From Streptomyces fulvoviolaceus (GTDB lineage: Bacteria; Actinomycetota; Actinomycetes; Streptomycetales; Streptomycetaceae): a DNA stretch of 64,000 bases. Below are positions 1 through 8,528 of the stretch, piece by piece (within the stretch, counting starts at the first letter, position 1; the number at the start of each line of letters is the position of its first letter). A program made the position numbers and the translations under genes. The notes below the pieces were generated by a model. It did no database searches, was not told the origin of the DNA, and saw only the letters and a list, made by a program, of their open reading frames with translations. The stretch lies in the NCBI RefSeq assembly GCF_000718165.1, contig NZ_JOEY01000025.1, forward strand, positions 86,283 to 150,282. The letters run 5' to 3'.

Positions 1-526
1 AGAAGCCGCCGTAGCTCTGGCCGAGGACGGTCCAGGGGGCGCCGCCGGTCAGCTCGGCGCGGATCGCCTCGCAGTCGCGGACGATCGAGTCGGCGCGGAA
101 ACGGGCCAGGTAGTCGGCCTGGGCGGCGGGGCCGCCGCGCAGCGGGAGCGTCTGGCGGTTGGCGGGCGTGGAGTGCCCGGTGCCGCGCTGGTCGAGGAGC
201 AGGACGCGGTACTCCTTCAGGGCGCGGCCGAGCCAGCCGCCCTTGCCGACGAAACGGTTCGCTCCGAAGCCCGGGCCGCCCTGGAGGTAGACCAGCCACG
301 GCAGGCCCTGGGCCGCCTTGTCGCCGGCGACGACCTCGCGGGCGTAGAGCTCGACCGTCTCTCCGGCCGGGTTCTCGTGATCGAGGGGCACGGTGAAGTG
401 GCGGTCGGTGAGGACGACGCCGGGCTGGCGGTAGGTCGCGGTCAACAGGGCTCCCGGGACGGACGGATTTTCAGGCGCGTCCCAGTTCAGCACATGTTCG
501 TCCGACCCGCCGACCCTCGGGATCAT
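1..526 (-). CDS. alpha/beta hydrolase, proline iminopeptidase-like (S33), C-terminus beyond window
   Basis: This is the N-terminal part of an alpha/beta hydrolase of the S33 proline iminopeptidase type, which removes N-terminal residues (often proline) from small peptides in the cytoplasm. The family marks are visible: the oxyanion-loop motif QGGPGFG, the DQRGTGHS strand and the nucleophile elbow GQSYGGF, whose Ser is the predicted nucleophile. The Asp and His of the triad lie beyond the window edge. Two starts are possible, ATG at 526 and GTG at 493; neither has a convincing ribosome binding site, and the hydrolase similarity begins near the GTG. It lies 22 bases downstream of the LacI-type gene on the same strand and may be the last gene of the rhamnose transport operon. 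A link to rhamnose use is not evident from its sequence. Confidence 0.85.
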   Translation of the reverse strand, partial: MIPRVGGSDEHVLNWDAPENPSVPGALLTATYRQPGVVLTDRHFTVPLDHENPAGETVELYAREVVAGDKAAQGLPWLVYLQGGPGFGANRFVGKGGWLGRALKEYRVLLLDQRGTGHSTPANRQTLPLRGGPAAQADYLARFRADSIVRDCEAIRAELTGGAPWTVLGQSYGGF

Positions 527-547
527 GGAATCGTACTGAACGGCTGA

Positions 548-1573
548 TCAGCGCGCCGAGAGGCTGGAGCGCCGCACCACCAGTTCGGGCTGGAGCACGA
601 CCCGTCGGTGCTCGTGTTTCCTCGGCGAGCTCTCGGCCTCCGTCTCCTCCAGGAGGAGTTCGGCGGCCATGGCGCCCATGGTGACGGCGGGCTGGCGGAC
701 CGAGGTGAGCGGGACGGCCGCGGCGGCCGCGAACTCGATGTCGTCGTAGCCGACGATGGCGAGGTCGTCGGGGACTCCTATGCCGGCCGCGTACATGGCC
801 TGCAGGACGCCCAGGGCGAGCAGGTCGTTGGCACAGAAGACGGCGGTGGGGCGGTCGGCGAGGCCGAGCAGACGGGCGCCCGCGTCCCGCCCGGCGGCCA
901 CGTCGAGCCGTTCGGTGGGCAGCTCGCGCAGGCACTCCGGCCCGAGCCCCGCCTCGGCGAGCGCGTTCAAAGCGCCGGTACGGCGGTCGCGGACCTGGTT
1001 GAGCCCGGGCGGGCCGCTGACGTACGCGATGGAGCGGTGCCCGGCGTCGACGAGGTGGCGCACCGCCAGGGCGCCGCCCGCCACGTCGTCGACGGAGACC
1101 GAGCACTCCGTGGTGCCCTCGGCGACCCGGTCGACGAGGACGAAGGGGATGCCGTGGCGCCGGAAGCTCTCGATGTTGCGGCCCGTCGCGTCGGCGGGGG
1201 TCAGCAGCACACCGCGCACCCGCTGCTCGGCGAAGAGGGACAGGTACTCGGCCTCCTCGCTCGCGCTCTGGGCGCTGTTGCAGACCATCACGCCGAGCCC
1301 GTCCTCGCGCGCGGCCCGCTCGGCACCGCGCGCGACGTCGACGAAGAACGGGTTGCCCATGTCGAGGACGAGCAGACCCATGATTCGGCTGCGGCCCGCG
1401 CGCAGCTGGCGCGCGGACTCGCTGCGGACGTAGCCGAGCCGGTCGATCGCGGACAGCACCCGCGCCCGGGTCTCGGTGGCGACGGTGTCCGGACGATTGA
1501 TCACGTTCGACACCGTGCCGACGGAGACTCCGGCGACGCGGGCGACATCCTTGATACCCACCGACTGGGCCAT
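548..1573 (-). CDS. LacI-family transcriptional regulator, probable rhamnose regulon repressor
   Basis: A 341-residue LacI/GalR-family repressor. The N-terminal helix-turn-helix (about residues 5-25, IKDVARVAGVSVGTVSNVIN) is followed by the hinge helix and a periplasmic-binding-protein-like ligand domain that reaches the C-terminus (VVRRSSL). Family members bind palindromic operators and release them when a sugar is bound. It is co-oriented with, and downstream of, the rhamnose uptake genes. The divergent rhaT/rhaI region carries two LacI-type palindromes with the core TGAA..GTTTCA, so it is inferred to be the LacI-type rhamnose regulator known from actinobacterial rhamnose regulons. The effector (rhamnose, rhamnulose or a phosphate) cannot be read from sequence. 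Its own upstream gap (1574-1652) has no such palindrome. Confidence 0.9.
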   Translation of the reverse strand: MAQSVGIKDVARVAGVSVGTVSNVINRPDTVATETRARVLSAIDRLGYVRSESARQLRAGRSRIMGLLVLDMGNPFFVDVARGAERAAREDGLGVMVCNSAQSASEEAEYLSLFAEQRVRGVLLTPADATGRNIESFRRHGIPFVLVDRVAEGTTECSVSVDDVAGGALAVRHLVDAGHRSIAYVSGPPGLNQVRDRRTGALNALAEAGLGPECLRELPTERLDVAAGRDAGARLLGLADRPTAVFCANDLLALGVLQAMYAAGIGVPDDLAIVGYDDIEFAAAAAVPLTSVRQPAVTMGAMAAELLLEETEAESSPRKHEHRRVVLQPELVVRRSSLSAR

Positions 1574-1652
1574 CAGGCAGGGACCTCCAGAGGGACGTGG
1601 GAGGGCGGAAGGACCTTCACATTACCGTCATGAACGCCGGCGTCTCCCCCGG

Positions 1653-3077
1653 TCACGCGGGCAGTGCGAAGTCGACGACGTGCAGCGCCGACGGAGTCGT
1701 GCCGCTCGACGCCTCCTGGTACATGACCGACAGGACGTTGTCCGCCTTCACCCGGAGCTCGTCGATCACTACCTCGCCGAAGGCGTTCAGGTCGCTGCCG
1801 TCGTACAGCACCGCCCAGTCGGTGTACCCGGAGGACTTCGACGCGGCGGCGATACGGCCGAAGGGGAAGATCGCGTAGGCGTTGTCGTACTTGTCCAGGA
1901 CCAGCTTGGTGCGCTGGCTGGAGCCCAGCACGACAGGGATCTCCGTCTTGGTCCAGGTGCCCGAGGAGTTCTTTCGGAGGTGGAAGGCCCGGCCGTTGGC
2001 GGTGCGGTCGCTGACGTAGTTGGTGGTGCACTGGCCGAAGCGGCCCGGGACGTAGCTGATGATCGCGTGCGGGAGGCCGGCCGAGTCGGTGAACTGGCTC
2101 TCCTGGTTCATCAGGGAGTGGTCCGGGTTGAGGGAGTCGACGACCAGTCCGGAGTCGGTGACGGCCACGGTGTCGGAGCTGCCCGTGGTGCCCACGAGGG
2201 TGCCGGCGTTGTTGCGCCAGGTGCGGCCGCGGTCGGTCGAGTAGACGTAGCCCGTGTCGTGGTTGGTGATGCCGCCGCTGTTGCACATCACGGCGGCGCT
2301 CTGCTCGCGCCAGGTGAAGAAGGAGTGCAGGCGGCCGTTGACGTCGTAGTCGATGCCGTGCAGGTACATGTTGCGGGCCGTGCTGGAGCCGTGCGAGCTG
2401 GTGTAGGTGCCGGTGGAGCTGGACCACTCCCCAAGAGCGGTCCAGGACGAACCGTCGTACTCGGCAAGGGCGTTGCGCCCGTTGCCGGAGATCCCGACCC
2501 GGTAGCTGAGCTGCAGCTTGCCCTCGGGGGTCGCGACGAACTGCGGGTAGGTGAACTGCGAGGTGAGCGCGAGACCGTCGAGCGAGGTCTGGACGGAGCC
2601 GAAGACGGACGAGGTCCAGGACGTGGACGCCGGGTTGTCGAGGAGGCCCGCGACCGACTTCACGTAGAAGAAGCCGTCGCTGTGCGAGTCCATGTTGATG
2701 TGCAGGCGGCCGTCGACCTTGGAGACGCCCATGGAGATGACGTTGTGGGAGTCGCTGCTCTTGAGGGTGTGGGAGAGCGTGACCTTCGACCAGCTGGACC
2801 CGCCGAGGACGCGGCGGGCGATGACGGCGTTCTTCGTCGAGGTGTACCAGGCGGCGTACTGGTAGCCCTTGTACGTGAACAGGCCGTTCTTCTGGAACGA
2901 GTTGTTGTTGACCAGGCCGTCGTAGGAGACGAAGAAGACGGCCTGACCGTCGAGTTGGGTGGTCCCCGTCTTGCTGACGGAGGGGCCGGGGTCGGCGGCC
3001 CGGGCTGTGCCGGAAGCAAGGGCAGGGGTCATCACGGCTCCGGCGAGTGCGGCGCCCAGCAGGGTGCGTCTCTTCAT
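1653..3077 (-). CDS. secreted BNR_4-family beta-propeller protein, candidate rhamnose-releasing polysaccharide lyase/glycosidase
   Basis: A 474-residue exported protein. The first 27 residues form a signal peptide with a twin-arginine start (MKRRTLLGAA) and an A-x-A cleavage site near residue 27. The mature part matches the BNR repeat family-4 fold by its signature near residues 109-132: an HN pair at 111-112, then DGRLH with His126, and D-S-H at 130-132. A TYPQF strand and repeated blades follow. Relatives include seven-bladed propeller enzymes of the PL24/PL25 (ulvan lyase), PL27 (rhamnosyl-glucuronate lyase) and GH145 (rhamnosidase) families. These all act on rhamnose-uronate linkages. It lies 48 bases after the mutarotase gene on the same strand, so it probably supplies rhamnose to the importer. 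Which chemistry applies is not decided here, and the active-site residues were not assigned. Confidence 0.75.
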   Translation of the reverse strand: MKRRTLLGAALAGAVMTPALASGTARAADPGPSVSKTGTTQLDGQAVFFVSYDGLVNNNSFQKNGLFTYKGYQYAAWYTSTKNAVIARRVLGGSSWSKVTLSHTLKSSDSHNVISMGVSKVDGRLHINMDSHSDGFFYVKSVAGLLDNPASTSWTSSVFGSVQTSLDGLALTSQFTYPQFVATPEGKLQLSYRVGISGNGRNALAEYDGSSWTALGEWSSSTGTYTSSHGSSTARNMYLHGIDYDVNGRLHSFFTWREQSAAVMCNSGGITNHDTGYVYSTDRGRTWRNNAGTLVGTTGSSDTVAVTDSGLVVDSLNPDHSLMNQESQFTDSAGLPHAIISYVPGRFGQCTTNYVSDRTANGRAFHLRKNSSGTWTKTEIPVVLGSSQRTKLVLDKYDNAYAIFPFGRIAAASKSSGYTDWAVLYDGSDLNAFGEVVIDELRVKADNVLSVMYQEASSGTTPSALHVVDFALPA

Positions 3078-3125
3078 CTCGAGGACTCCATTGTCGTGCG
3101 AGGAAGGGGGAGGGGACGAACGGGG

Positions 3126-3446
3126 TCAGGCGAGGTGGAACACTTCGGTGAGCGGTTTCATGGCCTCATCGGGACGGGCGCCGTCCAGCGACTCGAAGAA
3201 CGGCGCCATCTCCGCCTGCCAGCGGGCGTTGACATAGGCGGCTTCCATGCCGGCCTGGGCGGCGGCGAAGTCCTCGGTCTCCAGGTAGCCGACCAGGAGG
3301 CCGTCTTCACGCAGGAAGAGCGAGTAGTTGCGCCAGCCGGTGGCCGAGAGCGCCTCGAGCATCTCGGGCCACACGGCTGCGTGCCGCTCGCGGTACTCGT
3401 CGAGGCGGTCCGCCCGGACCATGAGCAGGAAGCACACGCGCTGCAT
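3126..3446 (-). CDS. rhaM: L-rhamnose mutarotase
   Basis: A 106-residue protein of the RhaM/RhaU family, which interconverts alpha- and beta-L-rhamnose so the isomerase receives its preferred anomer. The dimeric alpha/beta-barrel family pattern is clear: MQRVCFLLMV, then the Y..RH..VWPEM stretch, the GWRNYSLFL strand, the WQAEMAPFF helix and a short hydrophobic tail. The ATG at 3446 is preceded by a strong GGAGGG ribosome binding site. The gene starts 17 bases after the stop of the rhamnose-binding protein gene, which places it inside the transport operon. Length is normal for the family. It has no signal peptide, so it acts in the cytoplasm. Confidence 0.96.
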   Translation of the reverse strand: MQRVCFLLMVRADRLDEYRERHAAVWPEMLEALSATGWRNYSLFLREDGLLVGYLETEDFAAAQAGMEAAYVNARWQAEMAPFFESLDGARPDEAMKPLTEVFHLA

Positions 3447-3463
3447 CAACAACCCTCCGGCTA

Positions 3464-4543
3464 CTAGAAGTTGAACTGGTCGATGTTCTTGGCGTTGAAC
3501 ACGGTCGGCTTGCCGAGGTTGATCACGCCGTCCTTGCCGATGGTGTAGGTGGTGTCGCCGGCCTTGAAGGTCTCGCCCTCCTTGCCGGTGATCTGACCCG
3601 AGACCAGCGCCACGGCCGTACGCGCGGCCAGGTCGCCGAGCTTCGCCGGGTCCCACAGCTCGAACCCCTCGACGGTGCCGTTCTTGACGTACTTGCGCAT
3701 GTCGTTCGGGGTGCCGAGGCCGGTCAGCTTGACCTTGCCCTTGTACTTGGAGCCGGAGAGGTACTGGGCGGCGGCCTTGATGCCGACGGTGGTCGGGGAG
3801 ATGATCCCCTTCAGGTTCGGGTACTCCTGGAGGAGGCCCTGGGTCTGCTGGAAGGACTGCTGGGCGTCGTCGTTGCCGTACGCGATCTTGACGAGCTTGA
3901 TGTCCTTGTACTTGGCGTCCTTCAGCTCGTCCTTCATGAAGTCGATCCAGGTGTTCTGGTTCGTAGCGGTCTGCGCGGCGGACAGGATCGCGATCTCGCC
4001 CTTGTAGTCGATCTGTTCGGCGAGCAGCTGCACCTCGGTGCGGCCCAGGTCCTCGGCACTGGCCTGCGAGACGAAGGCGTTGCGGCACTCGGGCTTGGTG
4101 TCGGAGTCGTAGGTGACGACCTTGATGTCGTTGTTCATGGCCTGCTTGAGCGCGGTGCACAGGGCGCCCGGGTCCTGCGCGGAGACGGCCATCGCGTTCA
4201 CCTGCTGCTGGGTGAGCGTGTTGACGTAACTGACCTGCCCGGCGGTGTCGGTGGCGCTGGAGGGGCCGACCTCCTTGTACTTGCTGCCCAGTTCGGTGAG
4301 GGCCTTCTCGCCGCCCTTGTCGGCGGAGGTGAAGTACGGGTTGTTGACCTGCTTGGGCAGGAACCCGACGGTCAGGCCCTTCTTGGTGGCAGCGTTGGGG
4401 TCGGCCTTGCCGGCGGAGGCGGCAGCGGAGCTGTCGTCCTTGACGTCGCTCTTGGTGGTGCCACCGCAGGCGGTGAGGGCGAGGGCGAGGGAGGTTCCGG
4501 CGGCGATCGCGGCACAAGTGCGGCGGAGGGATGACTTACGCAT
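3464..4543 (-). CDS. rhaS: rhamnose ABC transporter substrate-binding lipoprotein
   Basis: A 359-residue sugar-binding protein of the periplasmic-binding-protein type I fold (RbsB/RhaS group), anchored outside the membrane. The N-terminus is a lipoprotein signal with basic residues, a hydrophobic stretch and the lipobox LTAC, with the lipidated Cys near residue 26. Family traits include the LTVGFLPKQVNNPYF opening strand, the AVSAQDPGALCTAL strand and a TYDSDT motif. The adjacent mutarotase, permeases and divergent rhamnose enzymes make rhamnose the likely ligand. It is separated from rhaQ by 158 bases that hold a dispersed palindromic repeat. That hairpin may partly terminate or stabilise the transcript and so set the binding-protein level; this last point is inference. 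Confidence 0.94.
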   Translation of the reverse strand: MRKSSLRRTCAAIAAGTSLALALTACGGTTKSDVKDDSSAAASAGKADPNAATKKGLTVGFLPKQVNNPYFTSADKGGEKALTELGSKYKEVGPSSATDTAGQVSYVNTLTQQQVNAMAVSAQDPGALCTALKQAMNNDIKVVTYDSDTKPECRNAFVSQASAEDLGRTEVQLLAEQIDYKGEIAILSAAQTATNQNTWIDFMKDELKDAKYKDIKLVKIAYGNDDAQQSFQQTQGLLQEYPNLKGIISPTTVGIKAAAQYLSGSKYKGKVKLTGLGTPNDMRKYVKNGTVEGFELWDPAKLGDLAARTAVALVSGQITGKEGETFKAGDTTYTIGKDGVINLGKPTVFNAKNIDQFNF

Positions 4544-4576
4544 GGCATGGGGTCCTTTGATACGAGGGTGAGTGGA

Positions 4577-4700
4577 GCGCCCCTTCAGGGGCGCGGGACT
4601 GTTTCGATATGCGGCTCCGCCGCGATGGAGGTCCCCCGCTCGAGCGAAGCCGAGAGTGGGGGGAGCGACCAGCCACAGGCGGTCCGCAGCCGACGAACGG
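4577..4700. repeat. Streptomyces-type dispersed palindromic repeat, copy 1 (composite)
   Basis: A non-coding composite between rhaQ and rhaS. It contains the hairpin GCGCCCC-TTCA-GGGGCGC (4577-4594), the short palindrome GCGGCTCCGCCGC (4611-4623), a longer hairpin with CCCCCGCTC and GAGAGTGGGGG arms (about 4633-4662), and the tail AGCGACCAGCCACAGG. The same words recur at 9706-9764, 17477-17590 and 55606-55668, and the hairpin type recurs inside the gene at 16.76 kb. Confidence 0.8.
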
Positions 4701-4701
4701 C

Positions 4702-5697
4702 CTATCCGGTGGAGCGTGCCGCCCTCGCCACTGCGATCTGGCGTGCCACACGCGGGCCGAGCACCGACAGCACAAGCAGCACACCGGTGACGACGATCTG
4801 CGACTGCGCCGAGACGTCCTGCAGGCTCATCACGTTCTGCAGAGCCCCGAGCAAGAACACCCCGGCGATGGCGCCACCGAGCGTGCCCTTGCCGCCGTCG
4901 AAGTCGATGCCACCGAGCAACACGGCCGCGACCACGGAGAGTTCGAGGCCCGTCGCGTTGTCATAGCGAGCGCTGGCGTAGTGCAGCGCCCAGAAGATCC
5001 CGGTGAGCGAGGCCATCAGCCCCGTCACCGTGAACAGGATCAACTTCTGCCGCCTGACCCGGAGACCGGCGAACCGTGCCGCCTCCTCGCTCGCGCCGAT
5101 CGCGAACAGCGACCGCCCGAACGGGGTGGCGTGCAGCACGACCACGGCGATCGCGAGCAGGACGAGGAAGGGCAGGAAGGCCTGCGGGATGAAGGTGTCC
5201 CCGATGCGTCCGGACGCGAAGTCCAGGTACTGGGTGGGGAAGTCGGTCACCGCGTCGGAGCCGAGCACGATCTGTGCGATGCCCCGGTAGGCGGCGAGGG
5301 TGCCGATGGTGACGGCGAGGGAGGGCAGCCCGAGCCGGGTGACGAGGAGGCCGTTGATGAGGCCGCACACCACGCCGAGCAGCAGGCAGATCGGGATGAT
5401 CGTCTCGATCGTCATGCCCTGGTTCCACAGGGCGCCCATCACCGCGCCGGACAGACCGGCGGTGGAGGCGACCGAGAGGTCGATCTCGCCGGCGACCACG
5501 AGCAGCGTCATGGGCAGGGCGATCAGCGCGATCGGCAGAGTGTTGCCGATCAGGAACGACAGGTTGAGGGCGTTGCCGAAGCCGTCGACAGTGCCGAAGG
5601 ACAGCAGCAGGACGACGATGAGAAGGGCGCCGACGGCTGAATCCCACCTTTTCAAGGCGGACCAGCGGATCGCTCGACTCAGGGAGAAGTCAGCCAT
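4702..5697 (-). CDS. rhaQ: rhamnose ABC transporter permease
   Basis: A 331-residue inner-membrane permease of the branched-chain amino acid/ribose type (BPD_transp_2). It has about eight to ten hydrophobic helices and the conserved GEIDLSVAS and ATPFGRSLFAIGASEEAARFAG loops, the latter contacting the ATPase. It pairs with RhaP to form the channel of the RhaSTPQ importer. The gene overlaps the end of rhaP by 8 bases, so translation is coupled. The start at 5697 ([12 protein letters not shown]) places a short basic tail before the first helix, as usual for this family. Length is normal. Rhamnose specificity is taken from the neighbours, not from the permease itself. Confidence 0.93.
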   Translation of the reverse strand: MADFSLSRAIRWSALKRWDSAVGALLIVVLLLSFGTVDGFGNALNLSFLIGNTLPIALIALPMTLLVVAGEIDLSVASTAGLSGAVMGALWNQGMTIETIIPICLLLGVVCGLINGLLVTRLGLPSLAVTIGTLAAYRGIAQIVLGSDAVTDFPTQYLDFASGRIGDTFIPQAFLPFLVLLAIAVVVLHATPFGRSLFAIGASEEAARFAGLRVRRQKLILFTVTGLMASLTGIFWALHYASARYDNATGLELSVVAAVLLGGIDFDGGKGTLGGAIAGVFLLGALQNVMSLQDVSAQSQIVVTGVLLVLSVLGPRVARQIAVARAARSTG

Positions 5698-6730
5698 GGC
5701 GGGCGTTCCTCTTCTTCAGGGCGGAGGCCACGCGCAGCGCGACGATCCGGTCGACCGCGATGGCGAGGATGAGCAGGATGCCGTTGATGGCCAGCACCCA
5801 GACCGAGCTGACGCCGAGGGCGGGCAGCACGCTGTTGATCGAGGTCAGCAGCAGGGCGCCGAGGGCCGCGCCGTAGACGCTGCCGGAGCCGCCGGTGAAG
5901 ACGACGCCGCCGACCACGACCGCGCTGACGACGGTCAGTTCGTAGCCGTTGCCGGTGCCCGAGTCGACGTTGCCGAACCGGGCCAGGTACATCGCGCCGG
6001 CCAGTCCGGCGAGGCCGCCGCAGAAGGTGTACGCCGCCAGGATCCGCTTGCGGACGGGGATGCCGGCGAGGCGGGCGGCCTCGGGGTTGGAGCCGAGCGC
6101 GTACAGCTCGCGTCCGCTGCCGAAGTGCTTGAGGTAGTACGCGGTCGCGATCAGCACCGCCAGCGCGATCAGCGCCAGCCACGGCACCGCGGAGATGCCG
6201 CCGGAGCCGAAGTCCACGAAGCCGTCCGAGAGGTCGGCCGCCGTGATCTGGCGGGAGCCGACCCAGATCGAGTCGATGCCTCGGATGATGTAGAGCGTGC
6301 CGAGGGTGACGACGAGCGCGGGCACCTGGCCGAGGCTCACAAGAAGGCCGTTGAGCAGGCCGAAGCCGATGCCCATCAGGACCGCCAGGAGGATGGCGAC
6401 GACCGGGTTGCCACCGCCCTGGAGGTAGGTGCCGGCGGCGAAGGCGCTGATGCCGAGCGTGGAGCCGACCGACAGGTCGACGTTGCGCGTGATGACGACC
6501 AGCGACTGTCCGGTGGCGACCAGGACCAGGATGGTGGCGTTCAGCAGCAGGTCCTTGATGCCCTGCTCGGTGAGGAACTCGCTGTTGCCGGCCTGGGTGA
6601 CGCCGATCATCACCAGGAAGACGAGCAGGATGGCGAGCTCGCGCATCTTGAACACACGGTCGACGAGCCGGGTGGCACCGGCCTTGGGCACCTCTGCGGG
6701 AGGGGCCTGCTGAGGGGTGGTCACCGTCAT
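5690..6730 (-). CDS. rhaP: rhamnose ABC transporter permease
   Basis: A 346-residue inner-membrane permease of the same ribose-type family as RhaQ. The first 30 residues are a Pro-rich cytoplasmic tail, then come about nine to ten hydrophobic helices. The family loop RNVDLSVGS (corresponding to GEIDLSVAS in RhaQ) and the ATPase-coupling segment [17 protein letters not shown] are present. Its ATG at 6730 overlaps the stop of rhaT by 4 bases (ATGA) and its end overlaps rhaQ. The two permeases are clearly distinct paralogues rather than a recent duplication, consistent with the heterodimeric channel of RhaSTPQ systems. Confidence 0.93.
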   Translation of the reverse strand: MTVTTPQQAPPAEVPKAGATRLVDRVFKMRELAILLVFLVMIGVTQAGNSEFLTEQGIKDLLLNATILVLVATGQSLVVITRNVDLSVGSTLGISAFAAGTYLQGGGNPVVAILLAVLMGIGFGLLNGLLVSLGQVPALVVTLGTLYIIRGIDSIWVGSRQITAADLSDGFVDFGSGGISAVPWLALIALAVLIATAYYLKHFGSGRELYALGSNPEAARLAGIPVRKRILAAYTFCGGLAGLAGAMYLARFGNVDSGTGNGYELTVVSAVVVGGVVFTGGSGSVYGAALGALLLTSINSVLPALGVSSVWVLAINGILLILAIAVDRIVALRVASALKKRNARHG

Positions 6731-8244
6731 GCGGCGGCCCTCCCGGTGGCTGCGGCCATCACGGTTTCCTCGGTGGCTTCGGAGCGCGGGATCTCTGCGG
6801 TGAGCCGGCCCTCGTGCATGACCAGCACGCGGTCGGCCATGCCGAGGATCTCGGGCAGGTCGGAGGAGATCATCAGGATGGCCACCCCGTCGGCGGCCAG
6901 CTCGCTGAGCAGCCGGTGCACCTCGGCCTTGGTGCCGACGTCGATGCCGCGGGTGGGCTCGTCGACGATCAGCACCTCGGGGCCGGTGGCGAGCCACTTG
7001 GCGAGGACGACCTTCTGCTGGTTTCCGCCGGACAGGGTGTTGACGGTGTCGGCGATGCGGGCGTACTTGACCTGGAGCTTGACGGCCCAGTCGAAGGAGC
7101 GGCTGCGTTCGGCGCCGCGGTCCATGAGGCCGGCCTTGACGGTCGTACGGAGCCCTGTGAGCCCGATGTTGCGCTCGATGGACATGTCCATCACCAGACC
7201 CTGGGCGCGCCGGTCCTCGGGGACGAGGGCGAGCCCTGCGGCCATCGCGGTGGACGGGGCGCCGTTGACCAGCGCCTTGCCGCCCACGGACACCTCACCG
7301 GCGTCCCAGCGGTCGATGCCGAACACCGCCCGGGCGACTTCGGTACGGCCGGCTCCCACGAGGCCCGCGAGGCCGACGATCTCGCCGCGCCGCACATCGA
7401 AGGAGACGTCGGTGAAGACGCCCTCCCGGGTCAGCCGGCGCACGGTCAGCGCGACCTCGCCCGGCCGCACGTCCTGCTTCGGGTACAGCTCGTCGAGGTC
7501 GCGGCCGACCATACGGCGGACGAGGTCGTCCTCGGTCATGTTCTCGACCGGTTCGCTGGCGATCCAGGCCCCGTCGCGCAGGGTGGTCACCTGCTGGCAG
7601 ATCTGGAAGATCTCCTCGAGGCGGTGCGAGATGAAGAGAACGGCCGCGCCCTGCTCGCGCAGCGTGCGGACTACGCCGAAAAGACGGGCGACCTCGCTGC
7701 CGGTGAGGGCGGCGGTCGGCTCGTCCATGATCAGGACGCGGGCCTCGAAGGAGAGCGCCTTGGCGATCTCGACGATCTGCTGGTCGGCGATGGACAGGCC
7801 GCGCGCAGGGCGGTCGGGGTCGAGTTCGACACCGAGCCGCTGCATCAGGGCCAGGGTCGCCGAATGAGTGGTCTTGTGGTCGATCCGGCCGAAGGCGCGC
7901 CGGGGCTGGCGGCCCATGAAGATGTTCTCGGCGATCGACAGGTCGGGGAAGAGCGTGGGCTCCTGGTAGATCACGGCGATACCGGCGTCGCGGGCGTCAC
8001 CGGGACCGTGGAAGACGACGGGCGCGCCGTCGAGCAGCACCTGGCCGGCGTCCGGTCGGTGCACTCCTGCAAGGGTCTTGATGAGGGTCGACTTGCCCGC
8101 GCCGTTCTCCCCGGCGAGGGCGTGCACCTCCCCGGGATAGAGATCCAGGGAGACATCCCGCAGGGCGCGGACCGCGCCGAAGGACTTCGAGATGCCCTTG
8201 AGCGCGAGAACCGGGGCCGGACCCGTGGTGGACGGGTGGGTCAT
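6727..8244 (-). CDS. rhaT: rhamnose ABC transporter ATP-binding protein (two ABC domains)
   Basis: A 505-residue sugar ABC ATPase with two fused nucleotide-binding domains, the RbsA/RhaT layout. The N-terminal half has the Walker [10 protein letters not shown], a [17 protein letters not shown] signature region and MDEPTAAL. The C-terminal half has the degenerate Walker [10 protein letters not shown], an intact [15 protein letters not shown] signature and [15 protein letters not shown]. The weakened second Walker A is normal in this family. It energises rhamnose import through RhaP and RhaQ. It is the first gene of the leftward operon, starting 45 bases downstream of a palindromic operator and divergent from rhaI. 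Confidence 0.95.
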   Translation of the reverse strand: MTHPSTTGPAPVLALKGISKSFGAVRALRDVSLDLYPGEVHALAGENGAGKSTLIKTLAGVHRPDAGQVLLDGAPVVFHGPGDARDAGIAVIYQEPTLFPDLSIAENIFMGRQPRRAFGRIDHKTTHSATLALMQRLGVELDPDRPARGLSIADQQIVEIAKALSFEARVLIMDEPTAALTGSEVARLFGVVRTLREQGAAVLFISHRLEEIFQICQQVTTLRDGAWIASEPVENMTEDDLVRRMVGRDLDELYPKQDVRPGEVALTVRRLTREGVFTDVSFDVRRGEIVGLAGLVGAGRTEVARAVFGIDRWDAGEVSVGGKALVNGAPSTAMAAGLALVPEDRRAQGLVMDMSIERNIGLTGLRTTVKAGLMDRGAERSRSFDWAVKLQVKYARIADTVNTLSGGNQQKVVLAKWLATGPEVLIVDEPTRGIDVGTKAEVHRLLSELAADGVAILMISSDLPEILGMADRVLVMHEGRLTAEIPRSEATEETVMAAATGRAAA

Positions 8245-8288
8245 GGAGGCTCCTCGACGACGCCGGCGGGACGGCCCTCACGGCGTCG

Positions 8289-8344
8289 TGAAAGGTTTCA
8301 ACTTGGTTGCCGGGACGTTAGGCATGGAGCCCATGTCACGTCAA
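8289..8344 (-). promoter_or_regulatory. leftward rha promoter with LacI-type operator O1
   Basis: Read on the minus strand, a -35 TTGACG (8344-8339) is followed by an 18-base spacer and a -10 TAACGT (8320-8315). The palindrome TGAAAGGTTTCA lies at 8289-8300, just downstream of the -10, where a bound repressor would block initiation towards rhaT. The palindrome has the layout typical of LacI-family operators. Confidence 0.65.
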
Positions 8345-8354
8345 TGGGTCCGTG

Positions 8355-8369
8355 TCGAAAATATTTCGA
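8355..8369. promoter_or_regulatory. central AT-rich palindrome in the rha divergent region
   Basis: TCGAAAATATTTCGA is a perfect inverted repeat with 6-base arms and a 3-base centre. It is unusually AT-rich for this DNA and lies between the two divergent promoters, roughly midway between O1 and O2. It differs from the TGAA..TTCA operators, so it may bind another regulator. No protein is assigned. Confidence 0.45.
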
Positions 8370-8418
8370 TGAACGAAGGTCACAGCGGAGTCACGAGCAA
8401 CAGCCTTGGTCGGAGGGG

Positions 8419-8466
8419 TTGACACTCTCCCGAAGGGCTCATACTTTCCCGTCTTGAATCGTTTCA
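8419..8466 (+). promoter_or_regulatory. rightward rha promoter with LacI-type operator O2
   Basis: A consensus -35 TTGACA (8419-8424) is followed, 16 bases on, by a -10-like ATACTT (8441-8446). The palindrome TGAATCGTTTCA (8455-8466) sits across the expected transcription start. It shares the TGAA..GTTTCA core and its position relative to the -10 with O1 on the other side. It should control rhaI and the genes behind it. Confidence 0.65.
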
Positions 8467-8528
8467 CAGCGAAGCCTTTCAGAAGTCCTACCGAAGTCCT
8501 TTTGACCCGACGTCACAGGAGCCCTCAA

